A stretch of 64,000 bases of DNA. Origin: Bombyx mori. Taxonomy: Eukaryota; Arthropoda; Insecta; Lepidoptera; Bombycidae. How positions within the stretch are numbered: the stretch's first letter is position 1; every line of letters starts with the position of its first letter. The position numbers and the translations under genes are program-made. The notes under the pieces are model-generated. The model had not been told where the DNA came from and did not search any database. It worked only from the letters and a program-made list of their open reading frames with translations. The stretch is taken from positions 16,712,041 through 16,776,040 of the forward strand of contig NC_085112.1 of NCBI RefSeq assembly GCF_030269925.1, read 5' to 3'. Shown one piece after another: positions 7,768 through 18,146 of the stretch.

Positions 7768-10700
7768 GGTTGCGTCCATCGCTTCCTCCAAAGTAATTTG
7801 AACCACTCCGCCAGGGCACAGGATCTCCTCGTTCACACCATGGCGGAGTGGTCAATCGACGTCGCTGTCGCCGCGGAGCCGTACTTCGTCCCCACCGACC
7901 AGGACTGCTGGATCGGGGACGTCGACGGCTCCGTGGCCATCGTACTGAGACAGTCCGCGGCGTTACCCCCCTTGGATATGGTGGCCAGGGGACCCGGGTA
8001 CGTCGCGGCTAGGATCGACGGGACCGTCGTGATCGGGGCGTACTTTTCTCCGAACAGGAGCCTCGCCGAGTTCGAGCGGTTTCTGGGCGGGCTCGAGGTG
8101 CTCTTGCACCGCTTCGGGTCCCGCCCTGTCATCGTCGCGGGGGACTTCAATGCCAAGTGCACGGCTTGGGGTTCCCCCCGCACGGACGCGCGAGGCGAGG
8201 CCCTTTCGGAGTGGGCGATCGCGACCGGCCTCTGTCTCCTAAACAGAGGCACGGTCGCGACTTGCGTGCGGTGGAACGGGGAATCTCACGTGGACATGAC
8301 GTTCGCGTCCCCGTCCGCCGTGCGCCGCACCCGCGGCTGGCGCGTACTCGAGGGGGCGGAGACGCTCTCGGACCACAGATACGTCCGATTTGAGCTCTCC
8401 GCCTCCTCCTTGTCATCGTCGTCAGCCGCGGGCGCCCGCGGCGAGGAGGAGCTCCCGCAAGGTGCGCCCCGTTCGTTCCCCAGGTGGGCCTTGAAACGGA
8501 TGAACAAGGAGTTGCTGATGGAGGCGGCCGCTGTTGCTGCGTGGGCGCCAAAACCCGCGCGGCTCGCGGACGTGGATGCGGAGGTCGACTGGTTCCGGGG
8601 CACCATGGCAAACATTTGCGATGCCGCCATGCCCCGGGTCGGCCCCCGAGCACCACGTGGGGGTGCGTTCTGGTGGTCGCCCGAGATCGCAAGACTCCGA
8701 GAGGAGTGCGTGAGGGCGCGCCGCCGGAGCGCACGCCACCGCCGCCGCCGTCGTCGCGACGCTGCGTTCGCGGAGACGGCGGCCCAGCTGCACGCTGACT
8801 GTCGTCAAAAGCAGACGGCGCTGCAGCTGGCCATCGGCGAGGCCAAGAAGCAGAGCATGAAGACTCTCCTGGAGTCGCTCGACGAAGATCCCTGGGGGCG
8901 CCCATACAAGATGGTTCGCAGGAAACTGCAACAGTGGGCGCTCCCGGTGACCGAGCGGCTCCAGCCTCGGCAGCTGCGGGAAATTGTTGCGGCACTGTTC
9001 CCGCCGGCAGCGGGGGGGGACTTTGAGCCCCCCCAGATGGACGCCACGTGGGGCACGCCTCCGCGTCGCCCCAGCGTTCCTGCTGCCGAGGAGCCCCCTC
9101 CCCCTATCACGGGGGCGGAGATCCATGCGGCCGTGTCCAGAATGAGAGCGAAGGACGCGGCCCCCGGCCCTGACGGCGTTCACGGCCGGGTCTGGAGCTT
9201 GGCCTTCGAGGCCCTAGGGGACCGGCTCGGGGGGCTTTTCGAAGCGTGCCTCGAGTCGGGACGGTTCCCGTCGAAATGGAAGACGGGCAGACTGGTCCTT
9301 CTGCGGAAGGACGGGCGCCCCGCGGACTCACCCGCGGGCTATCGCCCCATCGTGTTGCTGGACGAAGCGGGCAAGATGCTCGAGAGGATCGTCGCGGCCC
9401 GCATCGTCCGGCACCTGACCGAGACGGGTCCCGATCTTTCGGCGGAGCAATACGGCTTCAGAGAGGGCCGCTCGACTATCGACGCAATTCTGCGCGTGCG
9501 GGCCCTCTCCGACGAAGCCGTATCCCGGGGCGGGGTGGCGATGGCGTTATCCTTAGATGTAAGGAACGCCTTCAACACCCTGCCCTGGTCGGTGATCGCG
9601 GGGGCGCTGGAGTATCACGGCGTCCCCGCATACCTCCGCCGACTGATCGGCTCCTACCTCGAGGGCAGGTCGATCCAGTGCATCGGACACGGTGGGGCGA
9701 TGTTCCGCTTCCCCGTCGAGCGCGGTGTTCCGCAGGGGTCTGTCCTGGGCCCCCTGCTGTGGAACATCGGCTACGACTGGGTCCTGCGGGGCGTCATTCG
9801 GGGTCCCCTCCCCGGGCTGAGCGTAATATGTTACGCCGACGACACGTTGGTCGTGGCTCCGGGGAGGGACTACCGGGAGTCTGCCCGTCTGGCGTGCGCA
9901 GGCGTGGCACACGTCGTCACTAGGATCCGACGGTTGGGGCTCGAGGTGGCGCTCGACAAAACCCAGGCCCTGATGTTTCACGGGCCGGGACGAGCGCCGC
10001 CTGTGGGTGCCCACCTCGTGATCGGAGGCGTCCGCGTCGGGGTCGGAGTGACCGGTCTTCGGTACCTCGGCCTCGAACTGGACGGTCGGTGGAGCTTCCG
10101 CGCTCACTTCGAAAAATTGGGCCCTCGGCTGATGGCGACAGCCGGCTCTCTGAGCCGGCTTCTTCCAAACGTCGGGGGTCCCGATCAGGTGGCGCGCCGC
10201 CTCTACATGGGGGTGGTGCGGTCGATGGCACTATACGGCGCGCCCGTATGGTGCCACGCCCTGACCCGCCAGAACGTCGCCGCGCTGCGACGTCCGCAGC
10301 GCGCGATCGCGGTCAGGGCGATCCGAGGATACCGCACCGTCTCCTTCGAGGCGGCGTGCTTGCTCGCCGGGGCGCCACCCTGGGACCTGGAGGCGGAGGC
10401 GCTCGCTGCCGATTACCGGTGGCGTAGCGACCTCCGCTCTAGGGGGGAAGGGCGCCCCAGCGAAGGTGTAGTTCGAGCGCGGAGGCTCCACTCTCGGCGG
10501 TCCGTGCTGGAGGCGTGGTCTCGCCGCTTGGCGGACCCGTCGGCCGGCCTCCGAACCGTCGAGGCGGTCCGCCCGGTTCTCGCGGACTGGGTGGGCCGCG
10601 ACCGCGGATGCCTCACCTTCCGGCTAACGCAGATGCTTACCGGCCATGGTTGTTTCGGCCGGTACTTGCACAAGATAGCCGGAAGGGAACCGACGGCGCA

Positions 10701-11013
10701 GTGCCACCACTGCGCGGACCGCGACGAGGAAGACACAGCGGAACACACGCTGGCGCGTTGCTCTGGATTCGACGAGCAACGCGCCGCCCTCGTCGCGGTC
10801 ATTGGAGAGGACCTCTCGCTGCCGCGCGTCGTGGCTACGATGCTCGGCAGCGACGCGTCCTGGAAGGCGATGCTCGACTTCTGCGAGTCCACCATCTCGC
10901 AGAAGGAGGCGGCGGAGCGAGAGAGGGAGAGCTCTTCCCTTTCCGCACCGATCCGTCGCCGTCGAGCCGGGGGCCGGAGGCGGGAATACGCCCGTACGTC
11001 CCGGCCCCTGTAG
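7765..11013 (+). CDS. E3 ORF2: AP-endonuclease / reverse transcriptase (1082 aa)
   Basis: This is the polyprotein for target-primed reverse transcription. Residues 1-212 are an AP-type endonuclease with N11, E38 (AEPYF), Y93 (GAYFSPN), D127/N129 (GDFNAK), D177 and S-D-H 202-204, so the catalytic set looks complete. The RT follows, with APGPDG, GYRPI, D598 in SLDVRNAF, GVPQGSVLGP and Y-A-D-D at 690-693. A C-terminal Cys/His motif starts at C980 (C-x2-C-x10-H-x4-C). No RNase H domain is seen, as usual for the R1 clade. The start is the ATG that overlaps the ORF1 stop. Target specificity for A^GGTT is inferred from the junctions of the family, not from residues. Confidence 0.95.
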   Translation: MGCVHRFLQSNLNHSARAQDLLVHTMAEWSIDVAVAAEPYFVPTDQDCWIGDVDGSVAIVLRQSAALPPLDMVARGPGYVAARIDGTVVIGAYFSPNRSLAEFERFLGGLEVLLHRFGSRPVIVAGDFNAKCTAWGSPRTDARGEALSEWAIATGLCLLNRGTVATCVRWNGESHVDMTFASPSAVRRTRGWRVLEGAETLSDHRYVRFELSASSLSSSSAAGARGEEELPQGAPRSFPRWALKRMNKELLMEAAAVAAWAPKPARLADVDAEVDWFRGTMANICDAAMPRVGPRAPRGGAFWWSPEIARLREECVRARRRSARHRRRRRRDAAFAETAAQLHADCRQKQTALQLAIGEAKKQSMKTLLESLDEDPWGRPYKMVRRKLQQWALPVTERLQPRQLREIVAALFPPAAGGDFEPPQMDATWGTPPRRPSVPAAEEPPPPITGAEIHAAVSRMRAKDAAPGPDGVHGRVWSLAFEALGDRLGGLFEACLESGRFPSKWKTGRLVLLRKDGRPADSPAGYRPIVLLDEAGKMLERIVAARIVRHLTETGPDLSAEQYGFREGRSTIDAILRVRALSDEAVSRGGVAMALSLDVRNAFNTLPWSVIAGALEYHGVPAYLRRLIGSYLEGRSIQCIGHGGAMFRFPVERGVPQGSVLGPLLWNIGYDWVLRGVIRGPLPGLSVICYADDTLVVAPGRDYRESARLACAGVAHVVTRIRRLGLEVALDKTQALMFHGPGRAPPVGAHLVIGGVRVGVGVTGLRYLGLELDGRWSFRAHFEKLGPRLMATAGSLSRLLPNVGGPDQVARRLYMGVVRSMALYGAPVWCHALTRQNVAALRRPQRAIAVRAIRGYRTVSFEAACLLAGAPPWDLEAEALAADYRWRSDLRSRGEGRPSEGVVRARRLHSRRSVLEAWSRRLADPSAGLRTVEAVRPVLADWVGRDRGCLTFRLTQMLTGHGCFGRYLHKIAGREPTAQCHHCADRDEEDTAEHTLARCSGFDEQRAALVAVIGEDLSLPRVVATMLGSDASWKAMLDFCESTISQKEAAERERESSSLSAPIRRRRAGGRRREYARTSRPL

Positions 11014-11527
11014 GTGGCGGCCTCCCCCCGGTGAAGGTCAAGGGGCGACCTGAGGGGGTGAGGCCGCGCGGCGCGCTACCAGCACTCTAGCGCGCTGCCG
11101 TGGAGTGAATAGAGCGACCGGTCGACGGTGTATCGCGTCCCGACCCGGCAGGCTGGTTCTGGTCCAGCGGGGTATTCCGGGACACCAGCGGCACCGTCTG
11201 GGCGGCCCGACGGGCTGCTGTACCGAGACGGCCGACGTTTCAGAGCCTTCGATTCGCCTCGAAGGCTCCGTCGGCTGGGCGTCCTTGGGGTGAGCCGCGC
11301 CGTCTGGTTGTAGTGTTGACCGCGGTAGCCCCCCTACCTCATCCGGGTTCTGACCTCGGAGGGGATCGGACGTCGGGTGTAAGAGTGCAGAGGAGTCGTT
11401 TAGTGGGTGGGCTCTAAAATCCTTGGGCCCGCGGTCTGCTCACAACACCATGCAGATCGTTGAGTCTCACATACCCCGCGCGCCCCTTTTGCGCGGGGAC
11501 CTCGTAGGAGGTTCGGCCCTCTACCCG
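11014..11527 (+). other. E3 3' UTR (family A) with two conserved hairpins
   Basis: GAGCCTTCGA (11243-11252) pairs perfectly with 11259-11268 around a 6-nt loop. GCCGAC (11231-11236) and GTCGGC (11270-11275) extend this stem after a small internal loop. Near the tail, CCCCGCGC (11474-11481) pairs with GCGCGGGG (11491-11498). Structured 3' UTRs are required for SART1 RNA recognition by its RT; I infer the same role here. Confidence 0.65.
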
Positions 11528-11603
<76 letters not shown>

Positions 11604-11605
<2 letters not shown>

Positions 11606-11617
11606 TTAGGTTAGGTT
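11604..11617 (+). repeat. Internal TTAGG tract after E3 (14 nt)
   Basis: GGTTAGGTTAGGTT follows the E3 poly(A) and abuts the original 5' edge of E5 (TCTGGG). The last bases also belong to the E4 target-site duplication. Confidence 0.9.
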
Positions 11618-11626
11618 TCTGGGCGG
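11614..11626 (+). repeat. E4 target-site duplication, left copy
   Basis: GGTTTCTGGGCGG is repeated directly after the E4 poly(A) at 18678-18690. It straddles the telomere/E5 junction. A fourteenth base differs (A on the left, G on the right), so the duplication may be 14 bp with one change. Confidence 0.85.
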
Positions 11627-12468
11627 ACCCGAGGGACCTGGGCGGGCCCCCCGGCGCGCACTCTGCGTGGCCGGGGGCTCCGTCTGTGGGGGAGTTTTGC
11701 TGGACTTCCACCGGGCGCGTCCGTAGGTGGCGGATAACGGGATCCTCTGGGAACAGTCCCACTCCCAGGGGTATCGTCCGGTCTTTTTCGTTGCAAGGAT
11801 TTCTAGGTGTTAGGTAGGTAGGCTAGGTGTAGGAGTAGGGTAGCCTAGTTAGGCTTTGCAGCGAAAGAGATCGGATGACGCGGACCAAAACCAGCAGGGG
11901 GAGTTGCGGGCTCTCCACGCCCTTCACTCGCTGAAGGGTGTTCCTCCTGGAGACGCTCGGGCTCCCTCTCTTGTCCCCTTTCTTCCCCCTTTTTTGTTTT
12001 TCTTCGGGTCACGTCCGACCTGTTTCGGACGTAACCCATGGGTGGTGGTGGGCCACTTTTGGCCTGCCCTTCGATGGAGAAGTGAGCCGGCGTTGCTTAC
12101 GCATCTTCCGGCCGCTGGTCGCCATGTCCCCGGCTTCGGCTACAGGGGCACGCCTTCCAGAGGGGGGTACCGGTATACCGGCGTGGCTTCGTCGTTGCTG
12201 CTCTTTTGAGCGTCGGGCGGTGGTCTGCCGTGTTGCTCGTTGCACTCGGCGGGCCGCCGGCCAACCCGTAATCCTCACCGCGTGGGGGACGGGGGCCGCT
12301 GCCGCGAGGCACGGGGCCGCGAGGACGTAAACCTCTTTAAAAAATGCCCCAATCCTAAGCTCTGGTGCCCGGCGATGGGATGAATGGCTGGAGGGAGTCC
12401 AGTCCCAAGGGTACCAACCAGACCCCAGGGGACCGACCCCTGGTTAATAAAAAAGGAAAAAATGTATA
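11627..12468 (+). promoter_or_regulatory. E4 5' UTR (family A)
   Basis: It is collinear with the E3 5' UTR. The TAGG-loop hairpin arms are 11778-11796 and 11856-11874; one arm carries a GCAGCG variant that still pairs by wobble. The base A at 11627 before CCCGAGGG is not present at other family A 5' ends. It is either an untemplated base or a changed last base of the duplication. Confidence 0.65.
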
Positions 12469-14898
12469 ATGGCATCTGTTGAAAAGTTATTACCCCAGGA
12501 GGGTACCTCCCGCTCCGCGGGGGGAGAATCCCTCCGTGCGGTCGAGCGATCGGCCGCACGCTGCCCCACCGTTTCTGGGGGGGGCAAACACTGCCACGAG
12601 GATGGGGGCGACAATACGGGTCGCGTAAGGGACAGAGTCCCAACCGTAGTAATTGAGCGCTGCGAGAGCTTAATCTCGCTGTACTCGGCGCGGAGCTCCG
12701 CAAGGGGCGACGCGTCTAGTGGGCGGGAGACGCCAGCGCTGTTTGCCGATTGCGATCGGCAGCGGACTCGGCGGAAGCGGAAGTCGGCTCGTCGGCCGGC
12801 GTCCTCCGCTCCGTCCGATTCATCGGAAGGAGAGCCTGCCAGCGCCAAGTACATGGCGTTGGCGGAAGGGCCGGCGGCTGCTGCGGCGCCGCCCGCCACT
12901 GATTTTGAGAAGCCGTCGTCTTGCGGACTGGACGCTGCCTCCTCGGCGCAGTTCAGAGCCGCCTGCCGTGAGGCGAAAAATAAAAATAGGAAAATAGAAG
13001 AGGTTGAGCGCCTACAGCGATCCCTGACGGAGGTGGGTCCCTCTGACCCCCTCCGAGCTTGTAAAATAGTCGGGAAGATAGTCGCGACCATTGCGGCTAA
13101 ATCCACTGGAGGCCTCAAGGGCTCAGAAGTGTCGGCCATGAAATCGGCGGCCGCCACACTCGAGGAACGGCTGCAGGACGTTGTGGACCGCACCACAACC
13201 ACGGAAACGGCAGGCCTGCGGCAGGAAATAGCCCTGCAGCACGCCCGCCTTGAGCAACTGGCGGAGGAAAATGGCCGACTTCGGGCGGAGAACGGACAGT
13301 TCCGCGTCGACATGGCCGAGCTGCGAACAATGGTTGCCGATCTCATCGAGCGGCAACGCAGCTCGGCCCCTGTCCTTCCTCCGCCCGAAGCAGAAGGCCT
13401 CACTGAGGTCGAGGAGCTGAGGCGGCAGCTCCTCATACAGGAAGCACGCAGCTCCAGGGTGGAGCGTGCGAGGCCGCCCCTCGCCCATGAGGCGAAAGGC
13501 AGTGCGCCCTTGCCAGCGCCCCGGAAAATAGTGGCCGTCAGAACTTATGGCGGCCCTACAAAGGGCGCGACACCTGCGGCACGCCCGGTCGCCTCGGCTG
13601 CTGTTCCGGCCAAGCCTGGACCAACGGACCCGCGGAACCAACAAAATACGGGGGCACCAAAACCCGCCCCCTCAGGAGCACCAGTCACCGGCCAGCGGAA
13701 GACTAAGAAGAATGCTCCTGCCCCGTCCCAGCCTGCGAAGGCGGGGCCCGGCAGGAGCCGAAATAAGAAGAAGGGGGGCGTCAACGCCGCCAAACCGGCC
13801 CCGACCCCCCAGCCCCGCCCACTGCCCCCTGCCCCGGCCAATATGGAAGAGGCCTGGACGACGGTAGTGCGGCGTGGGCCTAGGAAAGTGGCGGCGCCTG
13901 CTGCGCCGCGTCCCAAGCCCGCCCCTGCGGCCACCGCTCCCCGCCAAGAGGGTCGAGCGGAGCCGAGGGGCCAAAAAGGAAGGAGAGGAGCACGCAGAAA
14001 GCCGCGGGCCCCGCGGTCGGCTGCAGTGGTATTGGAGCTGCTGCCGGCCGCCAAAGAAAAGGGCATCACATACCACGACGTGATGACCCAGGCGCGCGGC
14101 GGCGTAAATGTGGACGCCCTCGGCGTGGAGGGTGGCGTCAAGGTCCGGCAGACGGCCAACGGGGCTCGTCTTTTGGAGTGCCCCGGCGAAAACACGAACG
14201 CCGCGGCCGAAAAACTGGCGGCCCGGCTTCGAGAAATTCTGCCGGACCCCGAGATGGTGCGCATCGCGCGGCCCTTGAAGATGGGAGAAGTTAAAATCAC
14301 GGGCCTCGACGAGTGCGCCACAAAGGTGGAGGTCGCCGCAGCCATTGCGTCGCAGGGCAACTGCGCCCTCGCCGACGTCAAAGTCGGAGAGCTCCGGGTG
14401 ACATATTCCGGAACCCGGACGGCGTGGGCGCGTTGCCCGATTGCAACGGCGACCCTCCTGGCCACCCCTCCACAGGGGCGGCCTTCCGACAGCCCCGGAA
14501 GGCTGCGCGTGGGCTGGGTAGTGGCCCACGTGCAGCTGCAGGATGCCAGGCCGTGGCGTTGTCTTCGGTGCTTCGGCACCGGCCACGGCCTCGCCAAGTG
14601 CCCCTCGACCGTGGACCGCAGCGGCTTGTGTTTCCGCTGCGGCCAACCGGGGCACAAGGCAGCCTCCTGCACCACAGCCGCGCCGCACTGCGTCTTGTGC
14701 GACGCGGCCAAAAGGAAGGCCGACCACCGGGCCGGGGGCCCGGCGTGTAAATCCGCCCCCTCCTCTACAAAAACGAGGAGGGGCGGAAAGAAAAAGAAGC
14801 CGGCTGCAAAAAGGGCAGCCGGTGAGTCAGCTCCCGCCGCGGCACCAGAGCAGCCGCAGGGCGGGACAGACGAGGGAGCGATGGACGTAGCCCCGTAA
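12469..14898 (+). CDS. E4 ORF1: Gag-like RNA-binding protein (809 aa)
   Basis: It is similar in layout to the E3 protein but has a clearly different central third. The leucine-rich coiled coil (TAGLRQEIALQHARLEQLAEENGRLRAENG region, here described by its position at about residues 240-305) matches E8 rather than E3. The linker carries an extra stretch with a GTNK/GAPK-type composition that accounts for the 11 extra residues. From the WTTVVRRG motif to the C-terminus it is nearly identical to E3, including all three zinc knuckles and the Lys-rich tail. Private changes include KVEVAAA for KEEVAAA. The ATG at 12469 has an out-of-frame ATG 7 nt upstream. The stop overlaps ORF2 in TAATG. Confidence 0.92.
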   Translation: MASVEKLLPQEGTSRSAGGESLRAVERSAARCPTVSGGGKHCHEDGGDNTGRVRDRVPTVVIERCESLISLYSARSSARGDASSGRETPALFADCDRQRTRRKRKSARRPASSAPSDSSEGEPASAKYMALAEGPAAAAAPPATDFEKPSSCGLDAASSAQFRAACREAKNKNRKIEEVERLQRSLTEVGPSDPLRACKIVGKIVATIAAKSTGGLKGSEVSAMKSAAATLEERLQDVVDRTTTTETAGLRQEIALQHARLEQLAEENGRLRAENGQFRVDMAELRTMVADLIERQRSSAPVLPPPEAEGLTEVEELRRQLLIQEARSSRVERARPPLAHEAKGSAPLPAPRKIVAVRTYGGPTKGATPAARPVASAAVPAKPGPTDPRNQQNTGAPKPAPSGAPVTGQRKTKKNAPAPSQPAKAGPGRSRNKKKGGVNAAKPAPTPQPRPLPPAPANMEEAWTTVVRRGPRKVAAPAAPRPKPAPAATAPRQEGRAEPRGQKGRRGARRKPRAPRSAAVVLELLPAAKEKGITYHDVMTQARGGVNVDALGVEGGVKVRQTANGARLLECPGENTNAAAEKLAARLREILPDPEMVRIARPLKMGEVKITGLDECATKVEVAAAIASQGNCALADVKVGELRVTYSGTRTAWARCPIATATLLATPPQGRPSDSPGRLRVGWVVAHVQLQDARPWRCLRCFGTGHGLAKCPSTVDRSGLCFRCGQPGHKAASCTTAAPHCVLCDAAKRKADHRAGGPACKSAPSSTKTRRGGKKKKPAAKRAAGESAPAAAPEQPQGGTDEGAMDVAP

Positions 14899-17800
14899 TG
14901 GGTTGCGTCCACCGCTTCCTCCAGTGCAATTTGAACCACTCCGCCAGGGCACAGGATCTCCTCGTCCACACCATGGCGGAGTGGTCAATCGACGTCGCTG
15001 TCGCTGCGGAGCCGTACTTCGTCCCCACCGACCAGGACTGCTGGATCGGGGACGTCGACGGCTCCGTGGCCATCGTACTGAGACAGTCCGCGGCGTTACC
15101 CCCCTTGGATATGGTGGCCAGGGGACCCGGGTACGTCGCGGCTAGGATCGACGGGACCGTCGTGATCGGGGCGTACTTTTCTCCGAACAGGAGCCTCGCC
15201 GAATTCGAACGGTTTCTGGGCGGGCTCGAGGCGCTTTTACACCGCCTCGGGTCCCGCCCTGTCATCGTCGCGGGGGACTTCAATGCCAAGTGCACGGCTT
15301 GGGGTTCCCCCCGCACGGATGCGCGAGGCGAGGCCCTTTCGGAGTGGGCGATCGCGACCGGCCTCTGTCTCCTAAACAGAGGCACGGTCGCGACTTGCGT
15401 GCGGTGGAACGGGCAATCTCACGTGGACGTGACGTTCGCGTCCCCGTCCGCCGTGCGCCGCACCCGCGGCTGGCGCGTACTCGAGGGGGCGGAGACGCTC
15501 TCGGACCACAGATACGTCCGATTCGAGCTCTCCGCCTCCTCCTTGTCTTCGTCGTCAGCCGCGGGCGCCCGCGGTGAGGAGGAGCTCCCGCAAGGTGCGC
15601 CCCGTTCGTTCCCCAGGTGGGCCTTGAAAAGGATGAACAAGGAGTTGCTGATGGAGGCGGCCGCTGTTGCTGCGTGGGCGCCAAAACCCGCGCGGCTCGC
15701 GGACGTGGATGCGGAGGTCGACTGGTTCCGGGGCACCATGGCAAACATTTGTGATGCCGCCATGCCCCGGGTCGGCCCCCGAGCACCACGTGGGGGTGCA
15801 TTCTGGTGGTCGCCCGAGATCGCAAGACTCCGAGAGGAGTGCGTGAGGGCGCGCCGCCGGAGCGCACGCCACCGCCGCCGCCGTAGTCGCGACGCAACGT
15901 TCGCGGAGACGGCGGCCCGGCTGCACGCTGACTGTCGTCAAAAGCAGACGGCGTTGCAGCTGGCCATCGGCGAGGCCAAGAAGCAGAGCATGAAGACTCT
16001 CCTGGAGTCGCTCGACGAAGATCCCTGGGGGCGCCCATACAAGATGGTTCGCAGGAAACTGCAGCCGTGGGCGCTCCCGGTGACCGAGCGGCTCCAGCCT
16101 CGGCAGCTGCGGGAAATAGTTTCTGCGCTTTTCCCGCCAGCAGCGGGGGGAGACTTTGAGCCCCCCCAGATGGACGCCACGTGGGGCACGCCTCCGCGTC
16201 GCCCCAGCGTTCCCACTGCCGAGGAGCCCCCTCCCCCTATCACGGGGGCGGAGATCCATGCGGCCGTGTCCAAAATGAGAGCGAAGGACACGGCCCCCGG
16301 CCCTGACGGCGTTCACGGCCGGGTCTGGAGCTTGGCCTTCGAGGCCCTAGGGGACCGGCTCGGGGGGCTTTTCGAAGCGTGCCTCGAGTCGGGACGGTTC
16401 CCGTCGAAATGGAAGACGGGCAGACTGGTCCTTCTGCGGAAGGACGGGCGCCCCGCGGACTCACCCGCGGGCTATCGCCCCATCGTGTTGCTGGACGAAG
16501 CGGGCAAGATGCTCGAGAGGATCGTCGCGGCCCGCATCGTCCGGCACCTGACCGAGACGGGTCCCGATCTTTCGGCGGAGCAATACGGCTTCAGAGAGGG
16601 CCGCTCGACTATCGACGCAATTCTGCGCGTGCGGGCCCTCTCCGATGAAGCCGTATCCCGGGGCGGGGTGGCGATGGCGTTATCCTTAGATGTAAGGAAC
16701 GCCTTCAACACCCTGCCCTGGTCGGTGATCGCGGGGGCGCTGGAGTATCACGGCGTCCCCGCATACCTCCGCCGACTGATCGGCTCCTACCTCGAGGGCA
16801 GGTCGATCCAGTGCATCGGACACGGTGGGGCGATGTACCGCTTCCCCGTCGAGCGCGGTGTTCCGCAGGGGTCCGTCCTGGGCCCCCTGCTGTGGAACAT
16901 CGGCTACGACTGGGTCCTGCGGGGCGTCATACGGGGTCCCCTCCCCGGGCTGAGCGTCATTTGCTACGCTGACGACACTCTGGTCGTGGCTCCGGGGAGG
17001 GACTACCGGGAGTCTGCTCGTCTGGCGTGCGCAGGCGTGGCACACGTCGTCACAAGGATCCGACGGCTGGGACTCGAGGTGGCGCTCGACAAAACCCAGG
17101 CCCTGTTGTTTCACGGGCCGGGACGAGCGCCGCCTCTGGGTGCCCACCTCGTGATCGGAGGCGTCCGCGTCGGGGTCGGGGTGACCGGTCTTCGGTACCT
17201 CGGCCTTGAACTGGATGGTCGGTGGAACTTCCGCGCTCACTTCGCGAAGTTGGGCCCTCGACTGATGGCGACGGCCGGCTCTTTGAGCCGGCTGCTTCCA
17301 AACGTCGGGGGTCCCGATCAGGTGGCGCGCCGCCTCTACATGGGGGTGGTGCGGTCGATGGCACTATACGGCGCGCCCGTATGGTGCCACGCCCTGACCC
17401 GCCAGAACGTCGCCGCGCTGCGACGTCCGCAGCGCGCGATCGCGGTCAGGGCGATCCGAGGATACCGCACCGTCTCCTTCGAGGCGGCGTGCTTGCTCGC
17501 TGGGGCGCCACCCTGGGACCTGGAGGCGGAGGCGCTCGCTGCCGATTACCGGTGGCGTAGCGACCTCCGCTCTAGGGGGGAAGGGCGCCCCGGCGAAGGA
17601 GTAGTTCGAGCGCGGAGGCTCCAATCTCGGCGGTCCGTGCTGGAGGCGTGGTCTCGCCGCTTGGCGGACCCGTCGGCCGGCCTCCGTACCGTCGAGGCGG
17701 TCCGCCCGGTTCTCGCGGACTGGGTGGGCCGCGACCGCGGATGCCTCACCTTCCGGCTGACGCAAATGTTGACCGGCCATGGTTGTTTTGGCCGGTACTT

Positions 17801-18146
17801 GCACAAGATAGCCGGAAGGGAACCGACGGCGCAGTGCCATCACTGCGCGGACCGCGACGAGGATGACACAGCGGAACACACGCTGGCGCGTTGCTCTGGA
17901 TTCGACGAGCAGCGCGCCGCCCTCGTCGCGGTCATTGGAGAGGACCTCTCGCTGCCGCGCGTCGTGGCTACGATGCTCGGCAGCGATGCGTCCTGGAAGG
18001 CGATGCTCGACTTCTGCGAGTCCACCATCTCGCAGAAGGAGGCGGCGGAGCGAGAGAGGGAGAGCTCTTCCCTTTCCGCACCGATCCGTCGCCGTCGAGC
18101 CGGGGGCCGGAGGCGGGAATACGCCCGTACGTCCCGGCCCCTGTAG
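14898..18146 (+). CDS. E4 ORF2: AP-endonuclease / reverse transcriptase (1082 aa)
   Basis: An intact family A ORF2. All endonuclease residues named for E3 are present; residue 10 next to the catalytic Asn is Cys here (LQCNLNHS) instead of Ser. The RT boxes and YADD are intact. The C-terminal part from 17079 is almost identical to E1, including the LLFHGPG and FAKLGP variants that separate this pair from E2, E3, E5 and E8. This copy has the sequence needed for a complete enzyme, and with its nested position it is among the most recent insertions in the window. Confidence 0.94.
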   Translation: MGCVHRFLQCNLNHSARAQDLLVHTMAEWSIDVAVAAEPYFVPTDQDCWIGDVDGSVAIVLRQSAALPPLDMVARGPGYVAARIDGTVVIGAYFSPNRSLAEFERFLGGLEALLHRLGSRPVIVAGDFNAKCTAWGSPRTDARGEALSEWAIATGLCLLNRGTVATCVRWNGQSHVDVTFASPSAVRRTRGWRVLEGAETLSDHRYVRFELSASSLSSSSAAGARGEEELPQGAPRSFPRWALKRMNKELLMEAAAVAAWAPKPARLADVDAEVDWFRGTMANICDAAMPRVGPRAPRGGAFWWSPEIARLREECVRARRRSARHRRRRSRDATFAETAARLHADCRQKQTALQLAIGEAKKQSMKTLLESLDEDPWGRPYKMVRRKLQPWALPVTERLQPRQLREIVSALFPPAAGGDFEPPQMDATWGTPPRRPSVPTAEEPPPPITGAEIHAAVSKMRAKDTAPGPDGVHGRVWSLAFEALGDRLGGLFEACLESGRFPSKWKTGRLVLLRKDGRPADSPAGYRPIVLLDEAGKMLERIVAARIVRHLTETGPDLSAEQYGFREGRSTIDAILRVRALSDEAVSRGGVAMALSLDVRNAFNTLPWSVIAGALEYHGVPAYLRRLIGSYLEGRSIQCIGHGGAMYRFPVERGVPQGSVLGPLLWNIGYDWVLRGVIRGPLPGLSVICYADDTLVVAPGRDYRESARLACAGVAHVVTRIRRLGLEVALDKTQALLFHGPGRAPPLGAHLVIGGVRVGVGVTGLRYLGLELDGRWNFRAHFAKLGPRLMATAGSLSRLLPNVGGPDQVARRLYMGVVRSMALYGAPVWCHALTRQNVAALRRPQRAIAVRAIRGYRTVSFEAACLLAGAPPWDLEAEALAADYRWRSDLRSRGEGRPGEGVVRARRLQSRRSVLEAWSRRLADPSAGLRTVEAVRPVLADWVGRDRGCLTFRLTQMLTGHGCFGRYLHKIAGREPTAQCHHCADRDEDDTAEHTLARCSGFDEQRAALVAVIGEDLSLPRVVATMLGSDASWKAMLDFCESTISQKEAAERERESSSLSAPIRRRRAGGRRREYARTSRPL

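Larger units (their letters stand above)
4527..11603 (+). mobile_element. E3: full-length family A SART-like retrotransposon
   Basis: A complete copy of about 7.08 kb. It has a 5' UTR from CCCGAGGG at 4527, ORF1 5369-7765, ORF2 7765-11013, a 3' UTR and an unusually long 76-nt poly(A) at 11528-11603. Both ORFs are open, so it is potentially active. Assignment to the R1-clade SART lineage rests on four things: insertion in TTAGG with poly(A) facing the chromosome end, a two-ORF layout with an APE endonuclease and no RNase H, Gag-type zinc knuckles, and the TAATG overlap known from Bombyx SART1. Its central ORF1 differs strongly from E4 and E8. Confidence 0.93.

Noticed and set aside
11618..11627. 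TCTGGGCGGA as an extended true 5' end of E4
   Set aside because: The same bases follow the E4 poly(A), so they are duplicated target from the E5 junction.
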